DNA from: Leptobrachium leishanense | Taxonomy: Eukaryota > Chordata > Amphibia > Anura > Megophryidae | Length of the DNA stretch: 64,000 nucleotides | Direction: 5' to 3' | Assembly: GCA_009667805.1 (NCBI GenBank) | Contig: CM019070.1 | Location: forward strand, 57,230,735-57,294,734 | Shown: piece after piece, positions 33,528-43,692 of the stretch | Layout of the letters: every line of letters begins with the position of its first letter | How positions within the stretch are numbered: the stretch's first letter is position 1 | The notes under the pieces: model-generated | Seen by the model: the letters and a program-made list of their open reading frames with translations, nothing else | Databases searched by the model: none | What the model was told of the DNA's origin: nothing | Made by a program: the position numbers and the translations under genes

Positions 33528-33596
33528 TAAAAGAATACAAAATATATAATTAAGTAAAACGCAAACCCAAATGCTTGTTCATGAAATAAATAATGA

Positions 33597-33638
33597 AAGG
33601 GACACTACGCATCCTGACCATTTCAGTTTATTAACATG
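33597..33638. mobile_element. TTAA-F left fragment, interrupted by MITE-D
   Basis: GAAAGGGACACTACGCATCC then TGACCATTTCAG is the TTAA-F start. After the 6.5-kb insertion the flank continues at 40183 with ATGGTCAGGCTGCGTGGGAG, the complementary arm of the family's terminal hairpin, so the TTAA-F relic is the outermost layer of this nest. Confidence 0.6.
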
Positions 33639-34689
33639 CAGGGTTATTCGGTGACATTTTGTTCTCTTCAAAATCGGCCCGATTCGACAATCCCATTTCG
33701 GCGACCCTGCGGTGTATTCAGCAAGCACCAGAGCGCAGGGAAAATCTGCCGCAAACCCGACGAAAAGTCACCGCGAAAATCCGGCGAATGCACGCCGAAA
33801 CCCACCGAAGACGCCGGAAAAACCCGAGCAGGAGCCGAAGAAAGCGCAGCCGCCGGAAAAAGCCGACGCCGCAGACGAGTGAAGTGAATAAATTAGGAAA
33901 ACAGTTTGCATGAATGTTTGAAAAGTGAAACGCTGTTTGCAAAGAAACTAGAGCGAAAATGTCTGAAATTTACATATGAGATCCAATGAATGATAATAAA
34001 AAGGGCTGTTAGAGAAAAAATAAGTTAACCCCTTAGTGACCGGGCGGTTTTACACAAATCCGTCCGTTCGTGACCGCAGCTGTTTTTACGTTTCTGCGCT
34101 CTTAGTGTTTACGTCAAATTTTCCTCTTACTCGTTTATGTAACCCACACATATTTTACACTGTTTTTCTCGTCACTAAATGGACTTTATAAAGATACCAT
34201 TTTTTTCATCATTTCATATAATTTACTATAAAAAATATTGTGAAATATGACACAAAAATTGAAAAACACCACTTTTCGAACTTTGACCCCCAAAATTTCT
34301 TATGTATCAACAACCGTCAAAAATTTTTTATTCCTTAGTAGTTTCTAAATTTAGTACTGAGTTTAGCAATACCCAATGTTTACATATTCCTCGCTTTTTT
34401 CCTTATTTTATGCAACAATAAGTGCAAGTAGCACTTTGCCATTTCCAAAGAGTTTATTTTCAAAACTAGTGATAGTGACATTGTAACACTGATATCTGTC
34501 ACTAATTCCTGAATAACCCTCCACATATACATATTTTTTTTAAAGTACACAAATCAAGGTATTAAACTTGGGGTATTTTGACTCTTTCCATGCAAACCAT
34601 TTTACCACAAATCTATGCCAAAGTTTGAAAAAAAAAAATTTTGGTGATTTTTTTTTTTTGAACGTAATTTAAGAATACATGTACTGTGA

Positions 34690-36300
34690 ACTTTAAGGTT
34701 TACTGCCAAAAAGCACCCCAAAATATGTTCAGCAACATCTTCTGAGTAAATTGATACCACCCAAGTATAGGTATGTCGGGTCATTTGGGGGCTAAAAGGC
34801 CTTATTTGGGGGGTGCACATTTCAGTTTTCCAACTTGGAATTTTCACATTTCGTCATCATGCACCCATGTCCTATTTGGGACATTTTTGAAGCCGGCCAA
34901 AGTAATTTACCCCCATCAAACCATATATTTTTAGAAAGGGCACACCCTAGGGTGCTTCAAAGAGTTGTATTTTAACACTTTCCATGCACTAGCTCTTTGT
35001 CAATCTTTCAGGTAGTCACTTTTTGTGTTATTTTTTCACACACATTGTACTTTAGGCATGAATTGTCAAATCCAGTTATGGGTTACTGCCAAAAAACACC
35101 CCAAAATATGTTCAGCAACATCTTCTGAGTAAATTGATACCACCCATGTATAGGTATGTGTCGGGTCATTTGGGGGCTAAAAGGCCTTATTTGGGGGGTG
35201 CGCATTTCAGTTTTCCAACTTGGAATTTTCACATTTCGTCATCATGCACCCATGTCCTATTTGGGACATTTTTGAAGCCGGCCAAAGTAATTTACCCCCA
35301 TCAAACCATATATTTTTAGAAAGGGCACACCCTAGGGTGCTTCAAAGAGTTGTATTTTAACACTTTCCATGCACTAGCTCTTTGTCAATCTTTCAGGTAG
35401 TCACTTTTTGTGTTATTTTTTCACACACATTGTACTTTAGGCATGAATTGTCAAATCCAGTTATGGGTTACTGCCAAAAAACACCCCAAAATATGTTCAG
35501 CAACATCTTCTGAGTAAATTGATACCACCCATGTATAGGTATGTCGGGTCATTTGGGGGCTAAAAGGCCTTATTTGGGGGGTGCGCATTTCAGTTTTCCA
35601 ACTTGGAATTTTCACATTTCGTCATCATGCACCCATGTCCTATTTGGGACATTTTTGAAGCCGGCCAAAGTAATTTACCCCCATCAAACCATATATTTTT
35701 AGAAAGGGCACACCCTAGGGTGCTTCAAAGAGTTGTATTTTAACACTTTCCATGCACTAGCTCTTTGTCAATCTTTCAGGTAGTCACTTTTTGTGTTATT
35801 TTTTCACACACATTGTACTTTAGGCATGAATTGTCAAATCCAGTTATGGGTTACTGCCAAAAAACACCCCAAAATATGTTCAGCAACATCTTCTGAGTAA
35901 ATTGATACCACCCATGTATAGGTATGTCGGGTCATTTGGGGGCTAAAAGGCCTTATTTGGGGGGTGCGCATTTCAGTTTTCCAACTTGGAATTTTCACAT
36001 TTCGTCATCATGCACCCATGTCCTATTTGGGACATTTTTGAAGCCGGCCAAAGTAATTTACCCCCATCAAACCATATATTTTTAGAAAGGGCACACCCTA
36101 GGGTGCTTCAAAGAGTTGTATTTTAACACTTTCCATGCACTAGCTCTTTGTCAAACTTTCAGGTAGTCACTTTTTGTGTTTTTTTCACACACATTGTACT
36201 TTAGGCATGAATTGTCAAATCCAGTTATGGGTTACTGCCAAAAAACACCCCAAAATATGTTCAGCAACATCTTCTGAGTAAATTGATACCACCCATATAT
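34690..36300. repeat. 383-bp tandem array (about four units)
   Basis: The anchor TACTGCCAAA recurs at 34701, 35084, 35469, 35852 and 36233, giving spacings 383, 385, 383 and 381 bp. Units include TTCAGCAACATCTTCTGAGT, GGTCATTTGGGGGCTAAAAG and AAGGGCACACCCTAGGGTGC. Inner units are almost identical; the first and last diverge. Confidence 0.97.
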
Positions 36301-36570
36301 AGATTTGTTCTGTTGTTTTTGGGGTGCTACGCCAATCTTTGACATGTGCTTGTCAATTTTCTAATTTGACATACAGTATCTTCTTTGCTTATCTTCTTTT
36401 TAGGGGCCTTTTTACATACCCCAGTTTTATGAACGTGCATATATTTGGTAAGCTAACACCCCAAGTATTGTAAATGGAGTGTTTTTATGCTATGGATGCA
36501 TCCGTTTGCTCCAAACAAATTAGATACTGTTTGGTGGTCATTTTTCATTTTCACACCCACATCAGTTTTG

Positions 36571-37950
36571 GACTGTGATTTAGGAGACACTGTTGTTTTT
36601 TACTGCATGAAAACTCTCCAGGTTGTTTTCTGCAAGGTCTCCTGAGTACACCCATGCCCCCCATGCATAGGTTTGCCAGGATTTTGGGAAGGTTCAAATA
36701 CAATTTTTATGACTTTGTCATTGGAGTTGAAATTGAGATTATTTCTTCAGCTAGGCCTAGCTTTGGTTTTGGGTCTACCGCATACCCCAGTTTGAATTAT
36801 TGCCAGAAAATTGTTTATATTTGTTATGTTGACACCCCAAGGTATTGCATATGGAGTGCTTTGATGCCATGGATGCAACGGTTTTAGCCCAAAACATTTG
36901 AGAAGGTGTGTGGCGGTAATTTTTCAATTTTCAGATTTTTACGCCCACAGTAGTTTTGGACTGTGATTTAGCAGACACTGTTGTTTGTTACTGCATGAAA
37001 ACTCTCCAGGTTGTTTTCTGCAAGATCTCCTGAGTACACCCATGCCCCCCATGCCTAGGTTTGCCAGGATTTTGGAAGGTTCAAATACAATTTTTATGAC
37101 TTTGTCATTAGAGTTGAAATTGAGATTATTTCTTCAGCTAGGCCTATCTTTGGTTTTGGGTCTACCGCATACCCCAGTTTGAATTATTGCCAGAAAAATG
37201 TTTATATTTGTTATGTTGACACCCCAAGGTATTGCATATGGAGTGCTTTGATGCCATGGATGCAACGGTTTTAGCCCAAAACATTTGGCAACAAGGTGTG
37301 TGGCGGTAATTTTTCAAATTTCAGATTTTTACGCCCACAGTAGTTTTGGACTGTGATTTAGGCTAGGGTCAGACGAGCGTAGTGTTCACGTCCGTGATCG
37401 CGCCTAAAAGTACGTCCGTGATAGCATGACATAAAGTCCAATGGAGCCCGACACACGAAGTACGTCCGCACTGAACTGCGGACGCACAACGGCCGCGGCC
37501 CACGGACGCAAGGCAGGCAAGAACGTAGAACCGCTAGAACGGCCGCACAAAGTGCGCTGCGTCCGCAACGTCTGCATAGCTTTGTGTGTGAGTGATGGAA
37601 CGTGGTCAGACGGACTGCATTTATACGTCCTGCATTTTTCACGGACAAAATGGTTTTGCAATTGAATTTATTGTCCCTCCTACATCTGTCAAAAAATAAA
37701 TGTCAGTGAAAAAACGGACTGTGTGACCACTACTGCGTCTTCCGTACTGACGATGTCCGTACTGCACGGACGTACAGTCCGTAGAAATCACGCTCGTCTG
37801 ACCCTAGCCTTAGCAGACACTGTTGTTTGTTACTGCATGAAAACTCTCCAGGTTGTTTTCTGCAAGATCTCCTGAGTACACCCATGCCCCCCATGCATAG
37901 GTGTGCAAAGATTTTGGCAAAATACAGCACCAATTGTAGAACATAAAAAT
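36571..37950. repeat. 389-bp tandem array, interrupted by Harb-H
   Basis: The anchor GACTGTGATTTA lies at 36571, 36959 and 37349 (spacings 388 and 390). Units include TACTGCATGAAAACTCTCCA, GGTTGTTTTCTGCAAG and TCTCCTGAGTACACCCATG. The third unit resumes after Harb-H at 37810. The unit shares a diverged skeleton with the 383-bp unit (TACTGC, ATCTYCTGAGTA, CCCATG.ATAGGT.TG). Confidence 0.95.
37361..37809. mobile_element. Harb-H copy 3, complete
   Basis: Left GGCTAGGGTCAGACGAGCG and right CGCTCGTCTGACCCTAGCC are perfect 19-bp inverted repeats flanked by TTA (37358-37360, 37810-37812). The target is the third 389-bp unit; the uninterrupted sequence GATTTAGCAGACACTG is at 36965. The body is CpG-rich. 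Minus frames of 96 and 85 codons are not genes. It is the reference uninterrupted copy for the hAT-E insertion. Confidence 0.95.
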
Positions 37951-37971
37951 GTACGAATAAAATGTAAAAGT

Positions 37972-38630
37972 CTGGTGCCTGTCAAACTGGGGATGCTCTC
38001 TAGGGGAGCACAGGCTGTTGTCACTGAAGTGCATGAAACGCAAAATGTTTTCATACCTTCTACGTGACATTGATTGGAGGTAAATGGGGGTAGAGCAGAT
38101 GGGGCTACTGCTCCAGCAGGAGCGAATTGAGGGCTTCTTTATGATGCCCTCAGCATAGTAAGTGCCCAGAATTTCAGAAATTCTGGCACATCTAGCGGGG
38201 TCCATTGCTGCCTTGCCAAGTAGGAGTCTGGCTTCGCAGCACAATGCTGATGGGCATACAGATTTGATTGGGCCACGATGTGGCCCAACAAATCATCCCC
38301 CATAAACACCTGCAAAAACTGTGTGGCGGTAAATCCTGCAACATCAATATTGATGCCAGGATTTGCCGTGAAAGGAGGGATATCTGGCCTCTGGCGATGA
38401 GGCACTACCCACTCCTCAGCTGGAGCTGTGCGTCTCCTGCTGGCAGGTGGTGACCCAGGATCTGCATCAGAAACATCACTAGATACATCAGCCAGCATAG
38501 ATAATGTATCTAGCGACGCCTCTGAGCAGTTAGCGGGGTCGAAATGAGGGTCTGAGTCTGACGCAGATGCCTCAGATTCTGACGCCAGGATGGCATATGC
38601 CTCCTCGGCGCTGTACACCCTCTCAGACAT
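37972..38630 (-). pseudogene. piggyBac transposase, N-terminal remnant
   Basis: From ATG at 38628-38630 (MSERVYSAEEAYAIL) the frame gives an acidic Ser/Asp-rich N-terminus (SESEASASDSDPHFD), then FLQVFMGDDLLGHIVAQSNL, characteristic of the PGBD/DDE_Tnp_1_7 family. A frameshift near 38155 moves to a second frame with STPIYLQSMSRRRYENILRF and MHFSDN, the conserved start of the catalytic region. Recognisable homology stops at PQFDRHQ (about 37972), so about 215 codons remain of a usual ~550-600. The Asp catalytic residues are absent. I prefer the 38630 start because the 32 codons upstream are AT-rich and unlike the family. Confidence 0.9.
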
Positions 38631-39069
38631 TATATATAATAGATTATAAAATTTTATAATTATTATATATATATAAGCGGATTGTTGGTTCTTAGAAGAA
38701 CCGTTGGGTTTCACAAGAAAATACAAATAAACACCTAAATCTCTAAATCCTCTAAACCTGCCTCAATTCTTCTAAATCTCCCTAAAATCTCTCTAAATCT
38801 GCCTCAATTTTTCTAATCTCACTAAATCTCACTAAAATCTCTAACCTGTCAAATCTGATCTCTCTCTCTCGCTCACCAAACACAAGTGAGGAGAGGGAGG
38901 GAGAATCACAGAGGTCAGAGCCAATATTTACAAAATATTGGCCTGACCTGACAAATTAGAAATTTTATTTTGATTTTTTCTAACTTCTGATTGGATGTTG
39001 CTAGCCTGCCTCTCTGATGAGGCAGGCTAGGAACATCCCACTCAGCCCCAAGATGACCCTGCCCTTAGA

Positions 39070-39194
39070 ACCCTAACCCTACCCCTGACCCTGCCCTTAG
39101 AACCCTAACCCTAACCCTACCCCTAACCCTAACCCTACCCCTAACCCTACCCCTAACCCTAACCCTAACCCTACCCCTAACCCTAACCCTAACT
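39070..39194. repeat. Telomere-like (CCCTAA)n block
   Basis: About 125 bp of CCCTAA and CCCCTAA/CCCTAC variants. The first 45 bp are degenerate (CCCTGACCCTGCCCTTAGAA). The vertebrate telomere unit is TTAGGG. The block lies inside the piggyBac element, between the transposase remnant and the right terminus, so it is not a chromosome end or simple fusion point. Confidence 0.92.
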
Positions 39195-39244
39195 GTCAGT
39201 TTATTTTATTTATTTTTCTTTTTTTACACACTTTTTTTTTTCAC

Positions 39245-39763
39245 TTTTTTTTACTCTGCTGGGTGCCTTGATCCCTCGAGGCACCCAGCAGAGCACCTGA
39301 TCACTGAAGTGATCGATTTTGTACTGAGTGCCACGATACCTCGTGGCACTCAGTACTTCCTGCCGCTACCGGAAGTGATCGCTCGGGGGAGCGATCACGG
39401 ACGGACCGGCGGCAGGTAAGTATATTACAAGGATGCCTCGATGTCGAGGCATCCTTGTAATATGCTCAGAGCAGCTGGAAGCGATCCGATCGCTTCCAGC
39501 GCTCTGTAGAAGTGCCGGGCACCTCTCCGGTGCAACCGGATGTAGATCGCTCCCGGGGAGCGATCACATGGTGCCCCGGCACTTCTAACGGCCATTGCAC
39601 GGATGCCTGGACTCCCAGGCATCCTGCAATGGCGTTTGAGCTGCTGGAAGCGATCCGATCGCTTCCAGCAGCTCAAAAACGGCAGGACGTACCATGTACG
39701 TCAGCGGGTCTAAGAGAGACCCGCTGCAATGACGTACATGGTACGTCCTCGGTCCTTAAGGGG
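39245..39763. repeat. Field of hairpins at piggyBac right end
   Basis: At least seven inverted repeats in a row: CTGCTGGGTGCCTTGATCCC with GAGGCACCCAGCAG; GTACTGAGTGCCACGATA with CGTGGCACTCAGTAC; ATTACAAGGATGCCTCGA with TCGAGGCATCCTTGTAAT; CTGGAAGCGATCCGATCGCT twice; CCATTGCACGGATGCC with GGCATCCTGCAATGG; and GTACCATGTACGTCAGCGGG with CCGCTGCAATGACGTACATG. GATCGCTCCCC also pairs with GGGGAGCGATC. Confidence 0.9.
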
Positions 39764-40185
39764 TTAAAAAAAATCCAGAAAAATGCTTAAAATTTCCTTT
39801 AAAAAAAAGCTATAAATAAAAGACTCTTTACTGAAGAATTTTATAATGAACGGTTTATTAGATATTGAATTAAAATGGGAATATTTTTAACATTGAAGCC
39901 TATGGGATTCGCCTGAATAAACCTGTCGAATGAAACCACCGAATGGCAGGGCATTAGGGGAACCTTTCACTGCTGGTTTGTGTTCTCTGAATAGCCGAAG
40001 CAGTGCTTTTTTATGGAAATTTCACCGCCCTCGAACAGGCACCGTATGTGCAGGCAATTCGCCAGGATTTGGCAAATTGCCTGCTCTCTGGATAGCCGAA
40101 TGGCCAAGAAAGGTAACCGATCGCTGATTTTCAGCATTCGGTTACCTTTCTCAAGCAATTCGGATCTCTTTGAATAACCCTGATG

Positions 40186-40819
40186 GTCAGGCTGCGTGGG
40201 AGTACCGCCCCTTCTCACCCCATTTTGCATACTGACATCATTATGTCTGTCCGAGCACTTTTACCAGGTGTTTGTTCAGTGAGAAAGCAGATATTATTAT
40301 TATTATTATGAGCTTGAGATGTGCACACAGAATCCATCACTTTGACCAGGCGCACACATACCTTGTGTGTGAAAAATACACGAGTTACGTGAGATATGCG
40401 GTTTGTACAATAGTTTCTGTACACTATGCAAATTGCAAAACAATTCGTAATTTTTTTTAAAAAAATCTGATGAATCGAAAAAAAGATAATTATCGGCCAA
40501 CTAATCGATTAGTTAGTTGCAGCCTTATACGAATATATGACAGTGCTCCACAGTATTAACACCCCCCTATAAACACAAACATACAATTATTAGAGCATTC
40601 TTTCAGGTTCGCCAGCTGGCGACATTCTTTCAAGCGGTCGCCGACATGTATAAGTTAAATGCGAAAGACGTGCGGCCACGCTCTTGCCAGGTCTTTCAAG
40701 GCTGCGTGTAGTATCACGCAAGAGGACGGCCGCAGGTACTGTGGCCAATTTACAAAACAGTATTTGATTCTTTAATTTGACACCAACTTTAAATATTACG
40801 GATTAGCCATTCAGTAGGA
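40186..40819. other. TTAA-F right flank, then unassigned sequence
   Basis: The first ~30 bp continue the interrupted TTAA-F relic. The rest holds an (ATT)n patch (40294-40310) and a stretch near 40480-40530 (TTATCGGCCAACTAATCGAT, TTAGTTAGTTGCAGCC) resembling an old hAT end. No gene recognised. Confidence 0.45.
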
Positions 40820-40835
40820 CATACGTATAATCACA

Positions 40836-41153
40836 TAGAAGCAAAAAAAAAGGTGGGATCTTCAAACGAGGAAAGACGTTTATTCGGGTACAGCAAACCT
40901 CAAAACAATATCATGTGACGTTTCGACCCGCAGGTCTTAATCATACCTATGGTATGATTAAGACCTGCGGGTCGAAACGTCACATGATATTGTTTTGAGG
41001 TTTGCTGTACCAGAATAAACGTCTTTTATCGTTTGAAGATCCCACCTTTTTTTGCTTCTACTTGTCTATGGGACTTGCGGCGTCCTCTCGGTGGTGATCT
41101 CGTGAGGTCTTTTAGTCTGGGCTCCCTTCCGGTGGAGATCGTGGCATTTGTCT
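40836..41153. mobile_element. Palindromic insertion with 16-bp direct repeats
   Basis: Arms 40839-40947 and 40951-41058 pair almost perfectly around the spacer TAT at 40948-40950. Inner arm: AAGACCTGCGGGTCGAAACG. The whole, with 95 bp of unpaired right-hand sequence, is bracketed by CATACGTATAATCACA at 40820-40835 and 41154-41169. A 16-bp duplication is typical of LINE-driven target-primed insertion rather than DNA transposition. The inverted structure could come from twin priming. Confidence 0.75.
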
Positions 41154-41169
41154 CATACGTATAATCACA

Positions 41170-42000
41170 GAGACGCTTTGAGTGATTGTGGTAGACCTTT
41201 TGAAGACCTGATGACTAAAAAGCATTTTAGCAATGCCACCTGACACCGTCAGAATAAAATCTTTTTAAAAACAGTATAATCTCATTATCGCTAGTCCAAA
41301 CTCAACCAATGACTCCGGAAACCAAGGCTCGGACTGCTGTGATGTAGACCGCAAGGATTTTATATTCTCTTATTAAGTGTAAATGTAGCTTGTAGATATT
41401 TCGTCTTTCTTACATTGCTTCGTTTGGAAGCTAGTAAAAAGATTAAGCCTTGAGGTCTGCTGCATTCGTTCCTCAATACCCATCAGTTCTACCAGTTTGT
41501 CGGTTGCGTGGCTCGTGATTGTTGGACAAAGGGCAGAAATGACTCTTTTTGAGTGATATGTGCATTAACACATCTTCTGGATCACTGGAGGCTTTCTGGA
41601 ACAGATAACCTTGGCCTACAAACATTTCTAGCCCAGAGCACAGAGCTCTGCTTGCACTAAACGCTCATAGGTCAAAAAAGCATTATATTAAACCATTTCT
41701 GCGAACAGGATCTTGGAAAGACAAAAAAAATAAAAAAAAAAATATTAAACCTCTGTCCTACTAAATCTCCTGTCATGTATCAGGTAACATGTGGAATAGA
41801 AAACAGAAGGCAACGGTTTCACAAAGCCCCCCTGCCCTAGACCTCAAAATGCAGATGGGAGAAGTCCAAACGATGACGGAGCATACATTGGTCAACCCAA
41901 TGATATCAAGTCTTGCTATTAAATTATGGCATATTAGGAGTTGTGTATGTATATTAGGAGCAATGTAGACCCCCAAAAGGAAATATTTAGTGGAAAAAAA
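41170..42000. other. Unassigned non-coding stretch
   Basis: No recognisable element or gene; a poly-A patch is at 41722-41742. Confidence 0.5.
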
Positions 42001-42949
42001 TATACCGCTAGATTTTGGTGACAAATGTACCTTAAAATTGGAGGGGTCGCGTTATATTCGAGAAATCTGTATAACGTGTAAAAAAAAAAAAAAACTTGCC
42101 TTGCTCTGGATCCCAAGTCTCCCGGAAGTTCCGATAGTCTCGCTGAAGTGAATGCGGTCTCCCTGATGCTGGCAGACACTTCAGGAGCTCCCAGATTCGG
42201 GAGAGGTGGGATCCATCACCGCCAGAGGGCACGCTCGGTTTAAGCCAATCTTTCAGCTTGCTCGCCTCTGCCGGCCATCTAAATCGCTAGTAAAGATGGG
42301 TGGCTGGCGGCTTCATACTTAGTAACCACTACAATCATTCTAGAGCAGAGCTCCCTGGCCTGAGGGGTAGCCTCGCGTTATATGCGAGTCTTGAGTATTC
42401 TCTCATTTCCATAATACCGTAGATACTCGAGTATAGCGCGACACGAATTGAACGCGATGGATAGAGGTTTATTATGGAAAGGGGAGAATACGCAAGACTC
42501 GAATATAACGCGAGGTGCAAACTTTTACTGTACCGGTAAACAATTAAGATCCTTCCAGGTTCTCTTAACACAGTCAGGATACCCCCCTCAGGTCAGGATG
42601 TTCTGCTCTAGAATGATTGCAGTTGTTACTAAGTATGAAGCCGCCGGCCACCCGTCTTCTTTACTAGCGATTAGATGGCCTGTGGAGGCGAGCGAGTTGA
42701 AAGATTGGCTTAACCCGAGCTTGCTTTCTGGCCGTGATGGATCCCACCTCTCCTGAATCTGGGAGTTCCTGAAGTGTTTGCAAGCATCAGCGAGACCGCA
42801 GTCACTTCAGTGAGACTACCGGAACTTCTGGGAGACTTGGGATCCAGAGCAAGGCCCTTTTTTTCTTCCCACACAATGCAGAGTTCTCGAATATAACGCG
42901 ACCCCTCCAATTTTAAGGTAAATTTTTGTCACCAAAATCTAGCGGTATA
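42001..42949. repeat. Large inverted repeat, ~400-bp arms
   Basis: The left arm (42001-42416) and right arm (about 42545-42949) are complementary in order: CCGCTAGATTTTGGTGACA with TGTCACCAAAATCTAGCGG; GGAGGGGTCGCGTTATATTC with GAATATAACGCGACCCCTCC; CTCTGGATCCCAAGTCTCCC with GGGAGACTTGGGATCCAGAG; AGTAACCACTACAATCATTC with GAATGATTGCAGTTGTTACT. Differences are frequent, so it is not recent. The right arm belongs to TA-J; the left arm is a second copy in opposite orientation. Confidence 0.85.
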
Positions 42950-43015
42950 CTCGAGTATCTACAGTAAATCTCCATCGCGTTATATTTGGGTCGCGCTATA
43001 CGCGAGTATCTAAGG
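42417..43015. mobile_element. TA-J element
   Basis: Ends CCGTAGATACTCGAGTATAG and CTATACGCGAGTATCTAAGG extend as inverted repeats for about 45 bp (through GCGCGAC and the complement of CCATCGCGTTATAT). TA lies at 42415-42416 and 43016-43017. CpG-rich in places and without coding potential. The CCGTA-start resembles that of TA-I, so the two may share a superfamily. Confidence 0.75.
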
Positions 43016-43317
43016 TAATAAAAAGTTTTCCATATGTAATATTTGAAAAATTAACATCCTTCTAGAGTTTAGGTCAGGAACACACAGCTTTGTGCTGTGC
43101 AGACTTGACACAGTGTTCATAAAGATGGGACTCCAGTGGATTCATCAGATATCTAACAGCGCTTTCAGCCAAGAACCTTCAAATTCGGACGAGACCACAT
43201 GAGAACACGCAAAAATGAAAGATATATTCATGAAATTCATTATTATTTCTATTAGCTTTGCCAGTTTACTACACTATAGGTTTGTCTCTTTGCTAGTTGT
43301 GTACGGTTTTTCTTCAG

Positions 43318-43447
43318 GATCCACAGAAACCGATGCCACCGCACCAACTTCACATGCAATGATCAGGCGTACATCAGCAACCTCAGATCACAGCTTGGAT
43401 TTGAGATGATGCTCCAGAAAACAGACCTGAAATCATTGATCTCACAG
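43318..43447 (+). other. Exon-like open segment, unproven
   Basis: After a pyrimidine-rich TTTTTCTTCAG acceptor-like site, a 130-bp segment is open in one frame (HRTNFTCNDQAYISNLRSQL, then GFEMMLQKTDLKSLISQ) and is followed by CAGGTGAGGA, a donor-like site. The peptide looks protein-like, but I do not recognise the family. The same frame stays open for 22 codons past the donor and then has a stop, and upstream (43110-43200) another protein-like patch has a stop. It may be a decayed pseudogene. Confidence 0.25.
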
Positions 43448-43692
43448 GTGAGGAGCATGAACAGCAACGGAAGATTCCTTGAGAATGAGCCCAAGAGGAA
43501 GATGTCAAAGACACCATGTGCATAGAGCAAAGTCATACAGGAGCTGCTCACTCACCAAGTCATCACAATCGCATAAGTGTTGCAGATATAGATTGCGCTG
43601 TGAAAATTAAAAGTTTTCTAGAAGGAGACATCTGCTTGTGGTCAGTCACTGACCTCTCCAGGGTTCAATCTGTTGACTCCGATGATCTGAAT

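Larger units (their letters stand above)
34029..39763 (-). mobile_element. piggyBac-like element with satellite arrays
   Basis: Flanked by TTAA at 34025-34028 and 39764-39767. Termini CCCCTTAGTGACCGGGCGG and, inverted at the right, CCCCTTAAGGACCGAGGACG share a CCCCTTA start. Contents from right to left on the minus strand: hairpin field, telomere-like block, transposase remnant, then two tandem arrays of ~385-bp units filling the place of the missing C-terminal coding region. A Harb-H copy is nested at 37361-37809. It cannot be autonomous. Confidence 0.92.
33639..40182. mobile_element. MITE-D copy, split by piggyBac
   Basis: Termini CAGGGTTATTCGG and TTTGAATAACCCTG, flanked by ATG on both sides (33636-33638, 40183-40185). 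Left part to 34024 and right part from 39768 together match the complete copy at 20744-21632 (GCGCAGGGAAAATCTGCCGC; GGTTTATTAGATATTG; CGCCTGAATAAACCTGTCGA). The piggyBac element sits in the A-rich middle. Confidence 0.88.

Noticed and set aside
39070..39194. Chromosome end or fusion point
   Set aside because: The block lies well inside a transposon with intact ends and duplications.
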